This document shows, piece by piece, positions 8,249 through 18,919 of a stretch of 42,978 nucleotides of DNA (within the stretch, counting starts at the first letter, position 1; every line of letters begins with the position of its first letter). Both the position numbers and the translations under genes were made by a program. Under the pieces are notes generated by a model. It was given only the letters and a program-made list of their open reading frames with translations, ran no database searches and was not told the origin of the DNA. The stretch comes from Gemmatimonadales bacterium. GTDB taxonomy: Bacteria > Gemmatimonadota > Gemmatimonadetes > Gemmatimonadales > GWC2-71-9. The stretch is taken from positions 1 through 42,978 of the forward strand of contig JABFSM010000108.1 of assembly GCA_013140635.1 (NCBI GenBank), in the 5' to 3' direction.

Positions 8249-9742
8249 TCAGGCCACCAAGGTCCGGTACACGTCGAGGTAGCGCTCCACCGAACGTTCC
8301 CAGCTGAAATCCCGCGACATCGCGTTCCGGCGCATCCGGGTCCATTCGGGCGGGTTGGCGTAGCAGTCGAGCCCGCGGAGCGCCGCGCCGAGCAGCGGTT
8401 CGCCGTGGTAGGGCTCGAAGACGAATCCCGTGACCCCATCCTCCACCGTGTCGGCGAGCCCGCCGACCCGCCGCACCACGGGAATGGCGCCGTAGCGCTG
8501 GGCCCGCATCTGGGTCAGGCCGCACGGTTCGTACTGGCACGGCATGAGGAGGAAGTCGGCTCCGGCCATCAGCAGGTGCTCCAGCCGGTCGGTGAAGTCG
8601 GTGTTCACCGCGATCCGGTCGGGATATCGGGTGGCAAGGGCGGTGAGCGCCTGCTCGAAACGCGCCTCGCCTGCGCCGATGAAGACGAACTGGGCGTCGA
8701 GCGAGAGGATCGCCGACTTGTCGAGCATCAAGTCGAGCCCCTTTTGAGTGACCAGCCGCGCGGCCATCGAGAAGAGCGGCAAGGCCGGATCTTCCGTGAG
8801 GCCGAAGAGCCGTTGCACCTCGCGCTTGCACGCGATCTTGCCGTCGGGGTGGTCGCGGGTGAACCCGGCGGGGATCATCGCGTCTCGGGCCGGGTCCCAG
8901 GCGTGCTGATCGATGCCGTTCAGGATGCCGCTGAACCGGGGGCCCAGCCACTCGAACACCTCTTGGAGTCCGAACCCGCCCGCGGCGGTGCGGAGTTCGA
9001 CGGCATGGTTCGGACTCACCGTCACCACCCGGTCGGCGAACACCAGCCCACCTTTGAGCAGATTCACTTTGCCGTACCACTCGAGCTGCCGCCAATTGAA
9101 GAACTCCCACGGCAGACCGAGCTCCGCCATGGCGCCGGACGGGTAGTGCCCCTGGTAACCGGCGTTATGCACCGAGAGGACGGTGCGGATCCGGTCGTAG
9201 CGGGGGTTGCCCGCGTGGCGGGTGCGGAGATACACCAGCGCGAGCGCCGCGTGCCAGTCGTGCACGTGCAGCACCATCGGGCCGTCGACGACCCGCGGCA
9301 GCGCCTCGAGAGCCGCCAGAGTGAAGAAGGCGTACCGGCGATGGTTGTCGGAGTAGTCGCCTCGGGCGTCGCCGTACAGGCGCTCGCGGTCGAAGAAGTC
9401 GTCCTGCTCGATGAAGTAGAGTTGGGTGCCGGCCTGGGGTTCTTTCTGCCGAAGGAGGCGCCCCTCGATCGGGCCGTCGCCGAGCCGGATCTGGAGGGGA
9501 CCCCCGACGGGCACCAATTCGCCGGCGGCGCGGCGGGCCGAACGATAGAGCGGGAGGAACGCGATCGAGCGGAAACCGGCCTCCGATTGGAATCTCGCCA
9601 GGTTGGCTACCGCCTCCGCCAGCCCGCCGCTCCGGGCGTAGGGGTAGTACTCGGCGGCCAGGTGGGCGACCGTGACCGGCGTTCCCGTTGGGGTGCGAAG
9701 CGCGGCGTACTCGGCGCGAGAGGGGGCGCGGCGCTCGTCCAT
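8249..9742 (-). CDS. glgA: Glycogen synthase (GT5)
   Basis: Elongates alpha-1,4-glucan from ADP-glucose (or UDP-glucose). The 497-residue protein has the GT-B fold of family GT5: the N-terminal sugar-nucleotide loop is YARSGGLAEAVANL (residues 36-49), where the common family form has Lys-Thr/Val-Gly-Gly, the middle carries VLHVHDWHAAL and SVHNAGYQGHYP, and the C-terminal half has FSMAARLVTQKGLDL and PCQYEPCGLTQM with the catalytic-loop Glu405. The ATG at 9742 is four bases past the glgP stop and gives a normal GT5 N-terminus; a longer frame to 9946 is a shadow inside glgP. No ADP-glucose pyrophosphorylase gene is in the window, so the donor must be supplied from elsewhere. Confidence 0.94.
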   Translation of the reverse strand: MDERRAPSRAEYAALRTPTGTPVTVAHLAAEYYPYARSGGLAEAVANLARFQSEAGFRSIAFLPLYRSARRAAGELVPVGGPLQIRLGDGPIEGRLLRQKEPQAGTQLYFIEQDDFFDRERLYGDARGDYSDNHRRYAFFTLAALEALPRVVDGPMVLHVHDWHAALALVYLRTRHAGNPRYDRIRTVLSVHNAGYQGHYPSGAMAELGLPWEFFNWRQLEWYGKVNLLKGGLVFADRVVTVSPNHAVELRTAAGGFGLQEVFEWLGPRFSGILNGIDQHAWDPARDAMIPAGFTRDHPDGKIACKREVQRLFGLTEDPALPLFSMAARLVTQKGLDLMLDKSAILSLDAQFVFIGAGEARFEQALTALATRYPDRIAVNTDFTDRLEHLLMAGADFLLMPCQYEPCGLTQMRAQRYGAIPVVRRVGGLADTVEDGVTGFVFEPYHGEPLLGAALRGLDCYANPPEWTRMRRNAMSRDFSWERSVERYLDVYRTLVA

Positions 9743-9746
9743 CGGC

Positions 9747-11912
9747 CTAACCGCGTGGTGGATCGTCGGGGAAGGGGTCGCCGCGCATGGCGGGAACATA
9801 GTACCGCTCGGCATACTCGATGAGCATGCGCCGCGCCGTGAAGCGGCTGCCGGCCACCCGGAGGGCGTTCCGCATCCGGTCGGCCCAGCCCACCGGCACG
9901 TCCCGCCCATCTCGATTGTAGTAGAGCGGCACGATCTCTTCTTCAAGCAGCCGGTAGAGCTGCTCGGCGTCGTGCCCGTCTTGCGCCTCCAGATCGTCGG
10001 AGGGCTGGGCGAGCGGAATCGCCCAGCCGTTGGTGCCGTCGTACCCCTCCTCCCACCAGCCGTCGATGGTCCCGACCTGCGGTACGCCGTTGAGCGCCGC
10101 CTTCATGCCGCTGGTGCCGCTCGCCTCGAGCGGGACTCGCGGCAGGTTCATCCAAATGTCCACCCCATGCACCAAGGCATGGGCCAAATGCATATCGTAG
10201 TCCTCCAGAAACGCGACTCGGCCCTCGAAGAAGGAGCCATGGCTCTGCCGGAAGACCTGCTGCAACAGCTCTTTGCCGGGATTGTCGGCCGGATGGGCCT
10301 TCCCCGCAAAGATGATCTGCACCGGCCGGCGGTGGTCGCAGAGGAGCCGCCGCAACCGCTCCGGATCGCGGAAGAGCAGCGAGGCGCGCTTGTACGTGGC
10401 AAAGCGGCGGGCGAACCCGATCGTCAGCGCGTACGGGTGCAGCAGGGTACCGGCCGCGACGGCTTGATTGGCCTCGGTCCACTGGGTCGCGAACCGGCGC
10501 CGCGCCTCCTCCCGGATGAACCCCATCAACGTGCCCTTGAGCTCCTGATGGACCGCCCAGAGCGCCGCCGGGTCCAAGTGCCGGAGCTGTTCCCACAGGC
10601 TGGAATCGTCGAGGCGGTCGCCCCAATCGGGCCCGAAATGACGGTCGAGAAGCTCCATCATCGGGTTCGCCATCCAAGTGGCCAAATGCGCGCCGTTCGT
10701 GATCGCGCCGATCGGCACGTCATCCTGCGAATGATCGGGCCAGAGGTCGTGCCAGATTTCCCGGGAGACATGCCCATGTCGCTGGGAGACGCCGTTGACA
10801 CGGCCGGCGAGGTGAATCGCGAGGACGGTCATTTGGAAACGGGAATCGGCGCGGCCGGGATGGCGCCCAAGCGCCAGCACCTGCTCCGCGCTTGCGCCCA
10901 TTTCTTCCCAGATCGGCCCGGCGCAGGCCAGTACATGATCGGCGTCGAAGGCGTCGTGCCCCGCCGGCACCGGGGTGTGGGTGGTAAAGACAGTGGTCCG
11001 GCGCACTTCGGCCACGGCATCGTCCCATGACGTGCCGGCGGCGGTCAGCTCACGGACTCGCTCGAGCATCATGAAGGCGGCATGGCCTTCGTTGGCGTGC
11101 CAGACCGCGGGGGCCACACCCAGGGCGCGAAGCACCCGTACACCCGCCACACCGAGAATCCACTCCTGGCGGAGTCGGAGGTCGAGACCGCCTCCGTAGA
11201 GCTTGTTGAGGAGCCCGCGGTCGTCGGGATGGTTCTCTTCGAGATTGCTGTCGAGCAGATAGAGTGGCACCCGGCCGGCGCGCATGGTCCAGATCCTGAC
11301 GTGTACCGGACGGCCGAAGGTATTGACGACGGCCAATAGCCTCTCGCCGTCGGGGCCATTCAACTCGACGAGGGGCGTGGAATCGGGATCGACCACCTCG
11401 TCGCTGTCCTCCTGCCATCCATCTCCGCGAAGGCGCTGATCGAAATAGCCCTGCATGTACGAAAGCCCGACTCCGATGAGCGGCAAGCCGAGATCCGACG
11501 CCTGCTTGCAGTGGTCGCCCGCCAGCACGCCGAGGCCGCCGGAATAGATCGGCACCGAGCTGTGTAACCCGAACTCGGCACAGAAATAGGCGATCGGACG
11601 CGTGGTGAGCTCCGGATAGCGGCGGCCGAACCAGGTTCGCTCATTCTGCTGGTCGCTGGCCAGCCACTCCATTACGCGGTCGTACCGGCGCACCCAGTCC
11701 GGGTTACTCGCAAGCTCCTCTAATCGCTCCGCCGCCACTTCACGGAGCAACAGGATCGGATTGTGCCGATACTGCCGCCAAAGCGGGAGGTCGATCGAGC
11801 GGATGAGATCCCGCGCCTCCCGGTTCCAGCTCCAGGAGAGATTCGTCACCAGCGCGGTAAGGCCCTGCAGGCGCGGCGGGAGGGCGGCGACCTTGGCCCG
11901 GCTATGCGGCAT
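9747..11912 (-). CDS. glgP: Alpha-glucan (glycogen/maltodextrin) phosphorylase
   Basis: Phosphorolyses alpha-1,4-glucan ends to glucose 1-phosphate with pyridoxal phosphate. At 721 residues it belongs to the short GT35 group, opening with an N-terminal helical segment (LTNLSWSWNREARDL) not seen in the long animal/E. coli-type enzymes. Conserved blocks include AYFCAEFGLHSSVPIYSGGL, VWHANEGHAAFMMLER and the PLP-lysine motif EASGTSGMKAALNG with Lys about 604. The ATG at 11912 has AGGA about 12 bases upstream and lies 11 bases after the ettA stop; the glgA start follows its own stop by four bases. Together with glgA and the GH57 enzymes it covers both synthesis and breakdown of glycogen in one operon. 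Confidence 0.94.
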   Translation of the reverse strand: MPHSRAKVAALPPRLQGLTALVTNLSWSWNREARDLIRSIDLPLWRQYRHNPILLLREVAAERLEELASNPDWVRRYDRVMEWLASDQQNERTWFGRRYPELTTRPIAYFCAEFGLHSSVPIYSGGLGVLAGDHCKQASDLGLPLIGVGLSYMQGYFDQRLRGDGWQEDSDEVVDPDSTPLVELNGPDGERLLAVVNTFGRPVHVRIWTMRAGRVPLYLLDSNLEENHPDDRGLLNKLYGGGLDLRLRQEWILGVAGVRVLRALGVAPAVWHANEGHAAFMMLERVRELTAAGTSWDDAVAEVRRTTVFTTHTPVPAGHDAFDADHVLACAGPIWEEMGASAEQVLALGRHPGRADSRFQMTVLAIHLAGRVNGVSQRHGHVSREIWHDLWPDHSQDDVPIGAITNGAHLATWMANPMMELLDRHFGPDWGDRLDDSSLWEQLRHLDPAALWAVHQELKGTLMGFIREEARRRFATQWTEANQAVAAGTLLHPYALTIGFARRFATYKRASLLFRDPERLRRLLCDHRRPVQIIFAGKAHPADNPGKELLQQVFRQSHGSFFEGRVAFLEDYDMHLAHALVHGVDIWMNLPRVPLEASGTSGMKAALNGVPQVGTIDGWWEEGYDGTNGWAIPLAQPSDDLEAQDGHDAEQLYRLLEEEIVPLYYNRDGRDVPVGWADRMRNALRVAGSRFTARRMLIEYAERYYVPAMRGDPFPDDPPRG

Positions 11913-11923
11913 GATGTCGATTC

Positions 11924-13603
<1,680 letters not shown>

Positions 13604-13734
13604 GATTGGGGAACTTATCACCCACCCCCCTATCGGAGGAACGCCCGCGCGCGTTGCCGCGTGCTATTATTGGGTCTCGGATTCGTCACTGCTCATCAAC
13701 CGTGCTGCATCCCACTCTCACTTCGTGCGGGTCT

Positions 13735-14985
13735 ATGCATAAGCGTTTCCTGCTCTTGGCCACTGCCGCGATCCCGTCGCTCGCATGGGCCCAGCGCCCC
13801 ACCTGCGCTCCGGACAACGCCGGGTTGACCTTGCCGGCCGGTTTCTGCGCGGTGCTGGTCGGAGAAAACCTCGGTCCGGTCCGCCACCTTGCGGTGGCTC
13901 CCAACGGCGATCTCTTCGCCGCGAAGCGCGGTGCCCAGGGCGGCATCGTCGCGTTGCGTGACACGACCGGCGACGGCAAGGCCGACGTCGTCTCCAATTT
14001 TCTGCAAGGGGTCGGCGGGAGCGGCATCGCACTCAGTGCCGACGCGGTCTATTTCGCCGCCAACGGCAACGCCAACAACAACACCAAGGCCAGCGTGTTG
14101 CGTTTTTCCTGGAAGCCGGGCGAGTTGATCCCCTCCGGAGCGCCCGATACGATTGCCACCGACCTGCCGATCGGTGGTCATGGCGAGAAAGGAATTGCGC
14201 TCGGCCGCAACGATGCGCTCTTCGTTTCGTTTGGCTCACTGACCAACAGCTGCCTACCGCCAGGCATCGACCGGCAAATCGCCCAGGCGGGCCCGAACCC
14301 TTGCACCGAACTGGAGCAGCGGGCCGGCATCTGGCGCTTCGACGCAAAGAAAACCGGCCAAACGCCCGCCACCGGGACGCGGTGGGCCACCGGCCTCAGA
14401 AACGCCATGGCGGTGTCGGTCGATCCCGCCACGGGCACTCTCTATGCCGGAGTCCATGGTCGGGATGGCCTTGCCGAGCAATGGAAGTGGCCGGCGGAAG
14501 AGGGCAGAGAGAACCCGGCGGAGACGGTCTACGCGCTGGCGGAGGGAGCCGATGGTGGCTGGCCGTACTGCTACTTCGACTCCCGCCAGAAGGTCATGGT
14601 GCTGAATCCGGAGTACGGCGGCGACGGCACCAAGGCGGGAGACTGCGGCCGGAAGACACAGCCGGTTGCCTCCTTCCCCGGCCACTGGGCGCCGAACGCC
14701 ACCGCGTTCTCCCAGGGAACCCAGTTTCCGGCGGCTTTTCGCGACGGGATCTTCGTGGCGTTCCACGGCTCGTGGAACCGTGCTCCGGCGCCGCAGGAAG
14801 GGTACCGGGTAGTGTTTGCGCCCGTAAAGAATGGGAAAGGGACCGGCGCTCCGGTCAATTTCGCTGTCCCGGCCGGAGACCCGACCTCGATTCGCTTCAC
14901 CGGTCTCGCTTTCGGGCCCGATGGGTCGCTATACCTGAGCGCCGACCTGCAGGGGAAAATCTGGCGGGTGATGTACCGCCAGTAG
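13735..14985 (+). CDS. Exported PQQ-type sugar dehydrogenase (sorbosone/glucose dehydrogenase-like beta-propeller)
   Basis: Predicted periplasmic six-bladed propeller related to soluble PQQ glucose dehydrogenase and L-sorbosone dehydrogenase; it would oxidise a sugar or sugar aldehyde. Residues 1-20 (MHKRFLLLATAAIPSLAWAQ) are a signal peptide, which fixes the start at 13735 even though the frame is open to 13606. The mature part has NGDLFAAKRG, IGGHGEKGIALGRNDALF, WATGLRNAMAVSVDP and VAFHGSWNRAP, all recurrent in this family, and LYLSADLQGKIWRV at the C-terminus. The usual family length is about 400 residues, as here (416). The substrate is unknown. It is divergent from ettA and lies 50 bases upstream of the redoxin gene. 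Confidence 0.85.
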   Translation: MHKRFLLLATAAIPSLAWAQRPTCAPDNAGLTLPAGFCAVLVGENLGPVRHLAVAPNGDLFAAKRGAQGGIVALRDTTGDGKADVVSNFLQGVGGSGIALSADAVYFAANGNANNNTKASVLRFSWKPGELIPSGAPDTIATDLPIGGHGEKGIALGRNDALFVSFGSLTNSCLPPGIDRQIAQAGPNPCTELEQRAGIWRFDAKKTGQTPATGTRWATGLRNAMAVSVDPATGTLYAGVHGRDGLAEQWKWPAEEGRENPAETVYALAEGADGGWPYCYFDSRQKVMVLNPEYGGDGTKAGDCGRKTQPVASFPGHWAPNATAFSQGTQFPAAFRDGIFVAFHGSWNRAPAPQEGYRVVFAPVKNGKGTGAPVNFAVPAGDPTSIRFTGLAFGPDGSLYLSADLQGKIWRVMYRQ

Positions 14986-15035
14986 GAGGATGCGGTCTGA
15001 ACGGGTAGTTTGATGCACTCCCAATTGGAGGAGCA

Positions 15036-15644
15036 ATGAAGACCGGACTGCGCATCACCGCTCTTACCGCCGGCCTAGCCTTATTCGGACAGGCTCTTGC
15101 GGCTCAGCAACCGGCGCCGGCGCCGGCACCCCCGCCGCCGCCCCCAACGCCGCTTGCGGTCGGAGTCGACGCGCCTGACTTTACGCTGCCCGCCGCGACG
15201 ATGGCCGGCGTCGGCGCGCAACCATTGCGGTTGTCGGATCTGCGAGACAAGACCGTCGTCATCGCCTTCTTCTTCCGGGCGCGGACACGAGGCTGAACGG
15301 TCCAAATGGACGCGTACCGTGATCAGTACGCGCAGATTTTCGGAGACACCACCAAGGTTCGGCTCCTGGCCATCAGCGTCGACCCGGACACCATGCTGGC
15401 GGCCTGGGCCCAGGAAAAGAGCTACGTCCCCTGGACCTTCCTGAGCGACACGGGGGCGGTGGTCGGCAAGAAGTACGGCTCGGCTATCGTGCGCGCGAAT
15501 GGCTCGATGCTCGACAACCGCACCCTCTTCATCGTCGATCGGAAGGGGAAGATTGCCCATGTGATGGCCCCTTTCCGTGAAGTCGATCCGACGGCCTACA
15601 CGGAGTTGGCCGACGCGATCAAAAGGATCTCGGGCGGGAGATAG
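15036..15644 (+). CDS. Probable selenoprotein: exported peroxiredoxin-like (AhpC/TSA, redoxin) protein with in-frame TGA at the catalytic position
   Basis: Reads as one 202-residue protein if the TGA at 15294-15296 is decoded as selenocysteine (residue 87). Residues 1-23 are a signal peptide (MKTGLRITALTAGLALFGQ and ALAA), followed by a Pro/Ala linker (26-39) and a thioredoxin-fold redoxin domain from VGVDAPDFTLP onward. The text around the TGA, FFFRARTRG-stop-TVQMDAYRDQY, aligns with redoxins having FFP.A.T.GCT.QM.AYRD, so the TGA replaces the peroxidatic Cys. The same frame continues through LLAISVDP, WTFLSDTGAVVGKKYG and TLFIVDRKGKI to a normal family end. There is no other Cys in the protein. 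A GGAGGAG site lies just before the ATG. The alternatives are a nonsense-mutated gene or a sequencing error. Confidence 0.8.
15297..15335 (+). promoter_or_regulatory. Candidate bacterial SECIS hairpin downstream of the TGA codon
   Basis: Directly after the TGA the mRNA can fold CGCGTAC (15311-15317) with GTACGCG (15326-15332) around an eight-base loop CGTGATCA. The loop starts 21 bases after the TGA and has G as its second base followed by T. Known bacterial SECIS elements need an apical loop roughly 16-37 bases downstream with a G among its first two bases, which this satisfies. A smaller GTCC/GGAC hairpin (15300-15309) sits between the TGA and the main stem. This is read by eye, with no folding calculation. 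Confidence 0.65.
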
Positions 15645-15663
15645 GCCCTCCCCTCCACACGGA

Positions 15664-15689
15664 CCGCCCGGAGGCGGGGGAACTCCCCC
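15664..15689 (+). promoter_or_regulatory. Two overlapping hairpins in front of cysNC
   Basis: CCGCC-CGGA-GGCGG (15664-15677) overlaps GGGGG-AACT-CCCCC (15676-15689), and the second ends on the base before the ATG at 15690. The only Shine-Dalgarno match, GGAGG at 15670-15674, is in the loop and arm of the first hairpin and 15 bases from the ATG. The two structures cannot form at once. A role in translation control is inference. Confidence 0.4.
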
Positions 15690-18032
15690 ATGACTGCTCC
15701 CTTCACGCGCCCCCGCCTCTCGATTGTGGTCGGCGGACATGTCGACCACGGCAAGAGCACGCTGGTCGGTCGATTGCTGGCCGATGCCGGCGCGCTCCCT
15801 GAGGGAAAGCTCGAACAGGTGAGGGCCCTGTGCGAGAAAACCGGGCGCCCGTTCGAGTACGCTTTCTTGCTCGATGCGCTCAAGGATGAGCGGGCGCAAG
15901 GAATCACGATCGACACCGCCCGCGTCTTCTTCTCGACCGGGAGCCGCGAGTACCTCCTCCTCGATGCCCCCGGCCACGTGGAGTTCGTTCGAAACCTCGT
16001 GACCGGTGCCGCGCGCGCGGAGGCGGCCCTGCTGGTCGTCGATGCGAGCGAAGGGCTGCAAGAAAACTCTCGGCGCCACGCCTACCTGCTCAGCCTCCTC
16101 GGCGTCCGGCAGTTGGTCGTCGTCATGAACAAGATGGATCTCGTGCGGTACGATCGGGCCGTTTTCGATCGCCTCTCCGCGGAATTCTCGAGCTTCCTCG
16201 AGGGCTTGGGGCTCCTTCCCTCCGCGGTGATTCCCGTGGCGGCGCGGGATGGGGCCAATGTCGTCCACCGGTCCGAGGCCCTCGGCTGGTATCGAGGTCC
16301 AACCCTGCTCGAGGCACTTGAGGGGTTTGCGACCGAAATGCCTCCGTCGAGCGGTCCTTTTCGGATGCCGGTGCAGGATGTCTACAAATTCACCGGCGAT
16401 GGCGATGACCGCCGCATCGTGGCCGGGACGATCGAGAGCGGAACCGTCCGGCCGGGCGACGAACTCCTCTTCTTTCCGTCCGGCAAGCGCGCTAGAGTTA
16501 GGCGTCTCGAGGGTATGTCCGGGGAGTCGGCCACGGAAGCGGCGGCGGGTCAGGCGGCCGGCTTCACTCTTGACGAACAGATCTACGTGACCCGCGGGGA
16601 GGTTGCCGCGCGGGCGGATCAGCCGCGGCCGGCGGTCACCTCACGGTTTCGCGCCGCCCTCTTCTGGCTGGGCAAGGAGCCGCTCCGGACCGATCGGGAG
16701 TATCTCTTGAAGCTCGGCACTGCCCGCGTGCCGATGCGGGTCGAGAAGATCCACCAGGCGCTCGATCCCGCCACACTCAGCATCCGCACCGCGGCGACGA
16801 GCGTGGCGCGGCTCGATGTGGCGGATTGCACCCTGAGCCTGGGCCACGCCATCGCCTTCGACCCCGCCGATCAGGTTACCGCCACTTCACGCTTCGTCAT
16901 CGTCGACGACTACGAGATCGCCGGTGGCGGGCTTGTCCGAGAGCCGCTGGCCGATGCGCAAGCGCCGGCGCGCGACCGCGTCTTGCTCCGGAACGCCAAG
17001 TGGGAAACGAGCTTCATCCCCGTCGAGCGGCGGGCCGAGCGCTACCGCCAGCGGCCCACGTTGCTCCTGCTGACCGGTCCGCGAGATACCGACCGCAAAC
17101 AGCTCGCCAAAGCACTCGAGGCGCGCCTCTTTGCCGAAGGGCAGGTCGTCTATTTCCTCGGAATGGCCAACGTGCTGTACGGCATCGATGCCGACCTCGG
17201 CCGCGCCGAGCTCGATCGCGCCGAGCACATGCGGCGGCTGGGGGAGGTCGCCAACCTGATGCTCGACGCCGGGGTCATCCTGCTCGTGACGGCGGCGGAG
17301 CTCACCCGGAGCGATCTGGACCTGGTCCGCGCCGCCGTCCCCGAAGGGCGTGTCGTCACCGCCTGGCTGGGCGAGGGAGTGACGACCGATCTTCCACCTG
17401 ACCTGCGGCTCGATCAGGCCGAGGGAGCCGGCGCCTTGGTGGAGCGCCTCCGCGCTTTCCTCGCCGAACGGGATGCCTTTCGGCCGTCGGCGCGCGAAGC
17501 GGCTGCCCCGCCGGCGCCAGCGGTCATCTGGTTCACCGGCCTGCCGGCGTCCGGAAAGAGCACCGTTGCCGATTGGGTCGCCGCGGAGCTAACCCGCCGC
17601 GGCAACCGGGTCGAGCGCCTCGATGGCGATTCGCTTCGCGAGCTTTTTCCCGAAACGGGATGGGATCGCCCCGCCCGTGACGCCCATGTGCGGCGGGTGG
17701 GGCACCTCGCCAGCCGGCTCGAGGCCCATGGTGTCACGGTGATCGCCTCACTCGTTTCTCCGCACGCCGCCGCACGCGATTCGGTGCGGGCCCGCTGCCG
17801 GGTCTTTGTCGAGGTGCATGTCAGCACCCCCCTCGACGAATGTGAACGGCGCGACCCGAAAGGGCTCTACGCCCGGGCCCGGCGCGGCGAGATTCCATCC
17901 TTCACCGGCGTCAGCGACAGCTACGAGCCTCCCACCGCACCCGAAGTGACCGTCGACACCAGCCGAGTGACGGTCGAAGACGCGGGTTGGGCGGTGCTGG
18001 ACGGACTCGAGCGGGTGCGGAGGCCGAAATGA
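15690..18032 (+). CDS. cysNC: Sulfate adenylyltransferase large subunit (CysN GTPase) fused to a degenerate and an intact APS kinase domain
   Basis: Activates sulfate: the CysN part drives ATP sulfurylase with GTP hydrolysis and the CysC part phosphorylates APS to PAPS. Residues 10-440 are an EF-Tu-like GTPase with [10 protein letters not shown] (15-24), DAPGH (92-96) and NKMD (147-150), then the beta-barrel domains. Residues about 453-592 align by eye with APS kinase ([36 protein letters not shown]), but the P-loop reads [10 protein letters not shown] and the usual DGDN is GMAN, so this copy cannot bind ATP normally. Residues 610-780 are a complete APS kinase with GLPASGKST (617-625) and LDGDSLR. 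The stop overlaps the cysD start by ATGA. The typical fusion is CysN plus one CysC, so the extra domain explains the 780-residue length. Confidence 0.93.
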   Translation: MTAPFTRPRLSIVVGGHVDHGKSTLVGRLLADAGALPEGKLEQVRALCEKTGRPFEYAFLLDALKDERAQGITIDTARVFFSTGSREYLLLDAPGHVEFVRNLVTGAARAEAALLVVDASEGLQENSRRHAYLLSLLGVRQLVVVMNKMDLVRYDRAVFDRLSAEFSSFLEGLGLLPSAVIPVAARDGANVVHRSEALGWYRGPTLLEALEGFATEMPPSSGPFRMPVQDVYKFTGDGDDRRIVAGTIESGTVRPGDELLFFPSGKRARVRRLEGMSGESATEAAAGQAAGFTLDEQIYVTRGEVAARADQPRPAVTSRFRAALFWLGKEPLRTDREYLLKLGTARVPMRVEKIHQALDPATLSIRTAATSVARLDVADCTLSLGHAIAFDPADQVTATSRFVIVDDYEIAGGGLVREPLADAQAPARDRVLLRNAKWETSFIPVERRAERYRQRPTLLLLTGPRDTDRKQLAKALEARLFAEGQVVYFLGMANVLYGIDADLGRAELDRAEHMRRLGEVANLMLDAGVILLVTAAELTRSDLDLVRAAVPEGRVVTAWLGEGVTTDLPPDLRLDQAEGAGALVERLRAFLAERDAFRPSAREAAAPPAPAVIWFTGLPASGKSTVADWVAAELTRRGNRVERLDGDSLRELFPETGWDRPARDAHVRRVGHLASRLEAHGVTVIASLVSPHAAARDSVRARCRVFVEVHVSTPLDECERRDPKGLYARARRGEIPSFTGVSDSYEPPTAPEVTVDTSRVTVEDAGWAVLDGLERVRRPK

Positions 18033-18919
18033 AGACCCAGGACCACCTCGACCGGCTCGAGGCCCGGAGCATCCATCTGTTGCGTGAAGGGTACGCCAAC
18101 TTTCGGCGCCTCTGCATGCTCTGGTCAATTGGAAAAGACAGTACGGTGCTGCTCTGGCTCTCCCGGAAAGCTTTCTTCGGGCATGTCCCGTTTCCTCTGG
18201 TGCACATCGACACCAGTTACAAGATTCCCGAAATGATCTCCCATCGAGACCGGCTGGCGCGGGAGTGGCGCCTGACGATGCTGGTCGGGAGGAACGAGGC
18301 CGCCCTCGAGGCCAAGCGCACCTTCCCCGACGGCACGGTGGACCGAATCACCTGCTGCGGGCTGCTCAAGACCGAAGCGCTGGCGCGAACGCTGGACGGG
18401 GAGGGGGTGCGATATCGAATGAATCACTCGACCGGGGCGTACGAGATCGACCCCGACCGCGAGCCGTACACCGGCGTGATCGTTGGGGTACGCGCCGATG
18501 AGGAAGGGAGCCGGTCGAAGGAGCGGTACTTCTCTCCGCGCTCGACCCGGAACATCTGGGATGTGGGCGAGCAGCCCCCCGAATTCTGGAACCAGTTCAA
18601 GACCGAATTCGCACCGGGTACTCATGTGCGGATTCATCCGCTGCTCGACTGGACCGAGCTCGACATTTGGGAGTACATCGCGCGCGAAAAGATCCCCACG
18701 GTGTCACTCTACTACAACCAGGGTGACGGTACCCGCTACCGCTCGCTCGGCTGCGCGCCTTGCACCAAGCCGGTGCGCTCGGAGGCGCGGACTCCGGAGG
18801 AGATCGTCGAGGAGCTGCGGAGCGGCCAATTTGCCCGCGTGGCGGAGCGGTCGGGGCGGGCGCAGGACGCGGAGGACGGAGGCGGCCTCGAGACACTTAG
18901 GCGGGAGGGGTATATGTAG
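18029..18919 (+). CDS. cysD: Sulfate adenylyltransferase small subunit
   Basis: The catalytic partner of CysN; forms adenosine 5'-phosphosulfate from ATP and sulfate. The 296-residue protein has the PP-loop [11 protein letters not shown] (residues 32-42) and family blocks [49 protein letters not shown] and [13 protein letters not shown]. The ATG at 18029 overlaps the cysNC stop (ATGA); an open frame begins upstream at 17987 inside cysNC but adds a non-homologous segment. The order cysNC-cysD is the reverse of the common cysDN arrangement. No PAPS reductase or sulfite reductase gene is in the window, so whether the pathway serves assimilation or sulfation is open. Confidence 0.95.
   Translation: MKTQDHLDRLEARSIHLLREGYANFRRLCMLWSIGKDSTVLLWLSRKAFFGHVPFPLVHIDTSYKIPEMISHRDRLAREWRLTMLVGRNEAALEAKRTFPDGTVDRITCCGLLKTEALARTLDGEGVRYRMNHSTGAYEIDPDREPYTGVIVGVRADEEGSRSKERYFSPRSTRNIWDVGEQPPEFWNQFKTEFAPGTHVRIHPLLDWTELDIWEYIAREKIPTVSLYYNQGDGTRYRSLGCAPCTKPVRSEARTPEEIVEELRSGQFARVAERSGRAQDAEDGGGLETLRREGYM

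Noticed and set aside
13642-13670. Promoter for the sugar dehydrogenase (TATTAT at 13665)
   Set aside because: The -10-like hexamer is present, but I find no -35 at a suitable distance.
15036-15644. Two separate short genes or a pseudogene
   Set aside because: The frame is continuous across a single TGA placed exactly at the catalytic residue and followed by a SECIS-like stem, so one selenoprotein gene explains it better.
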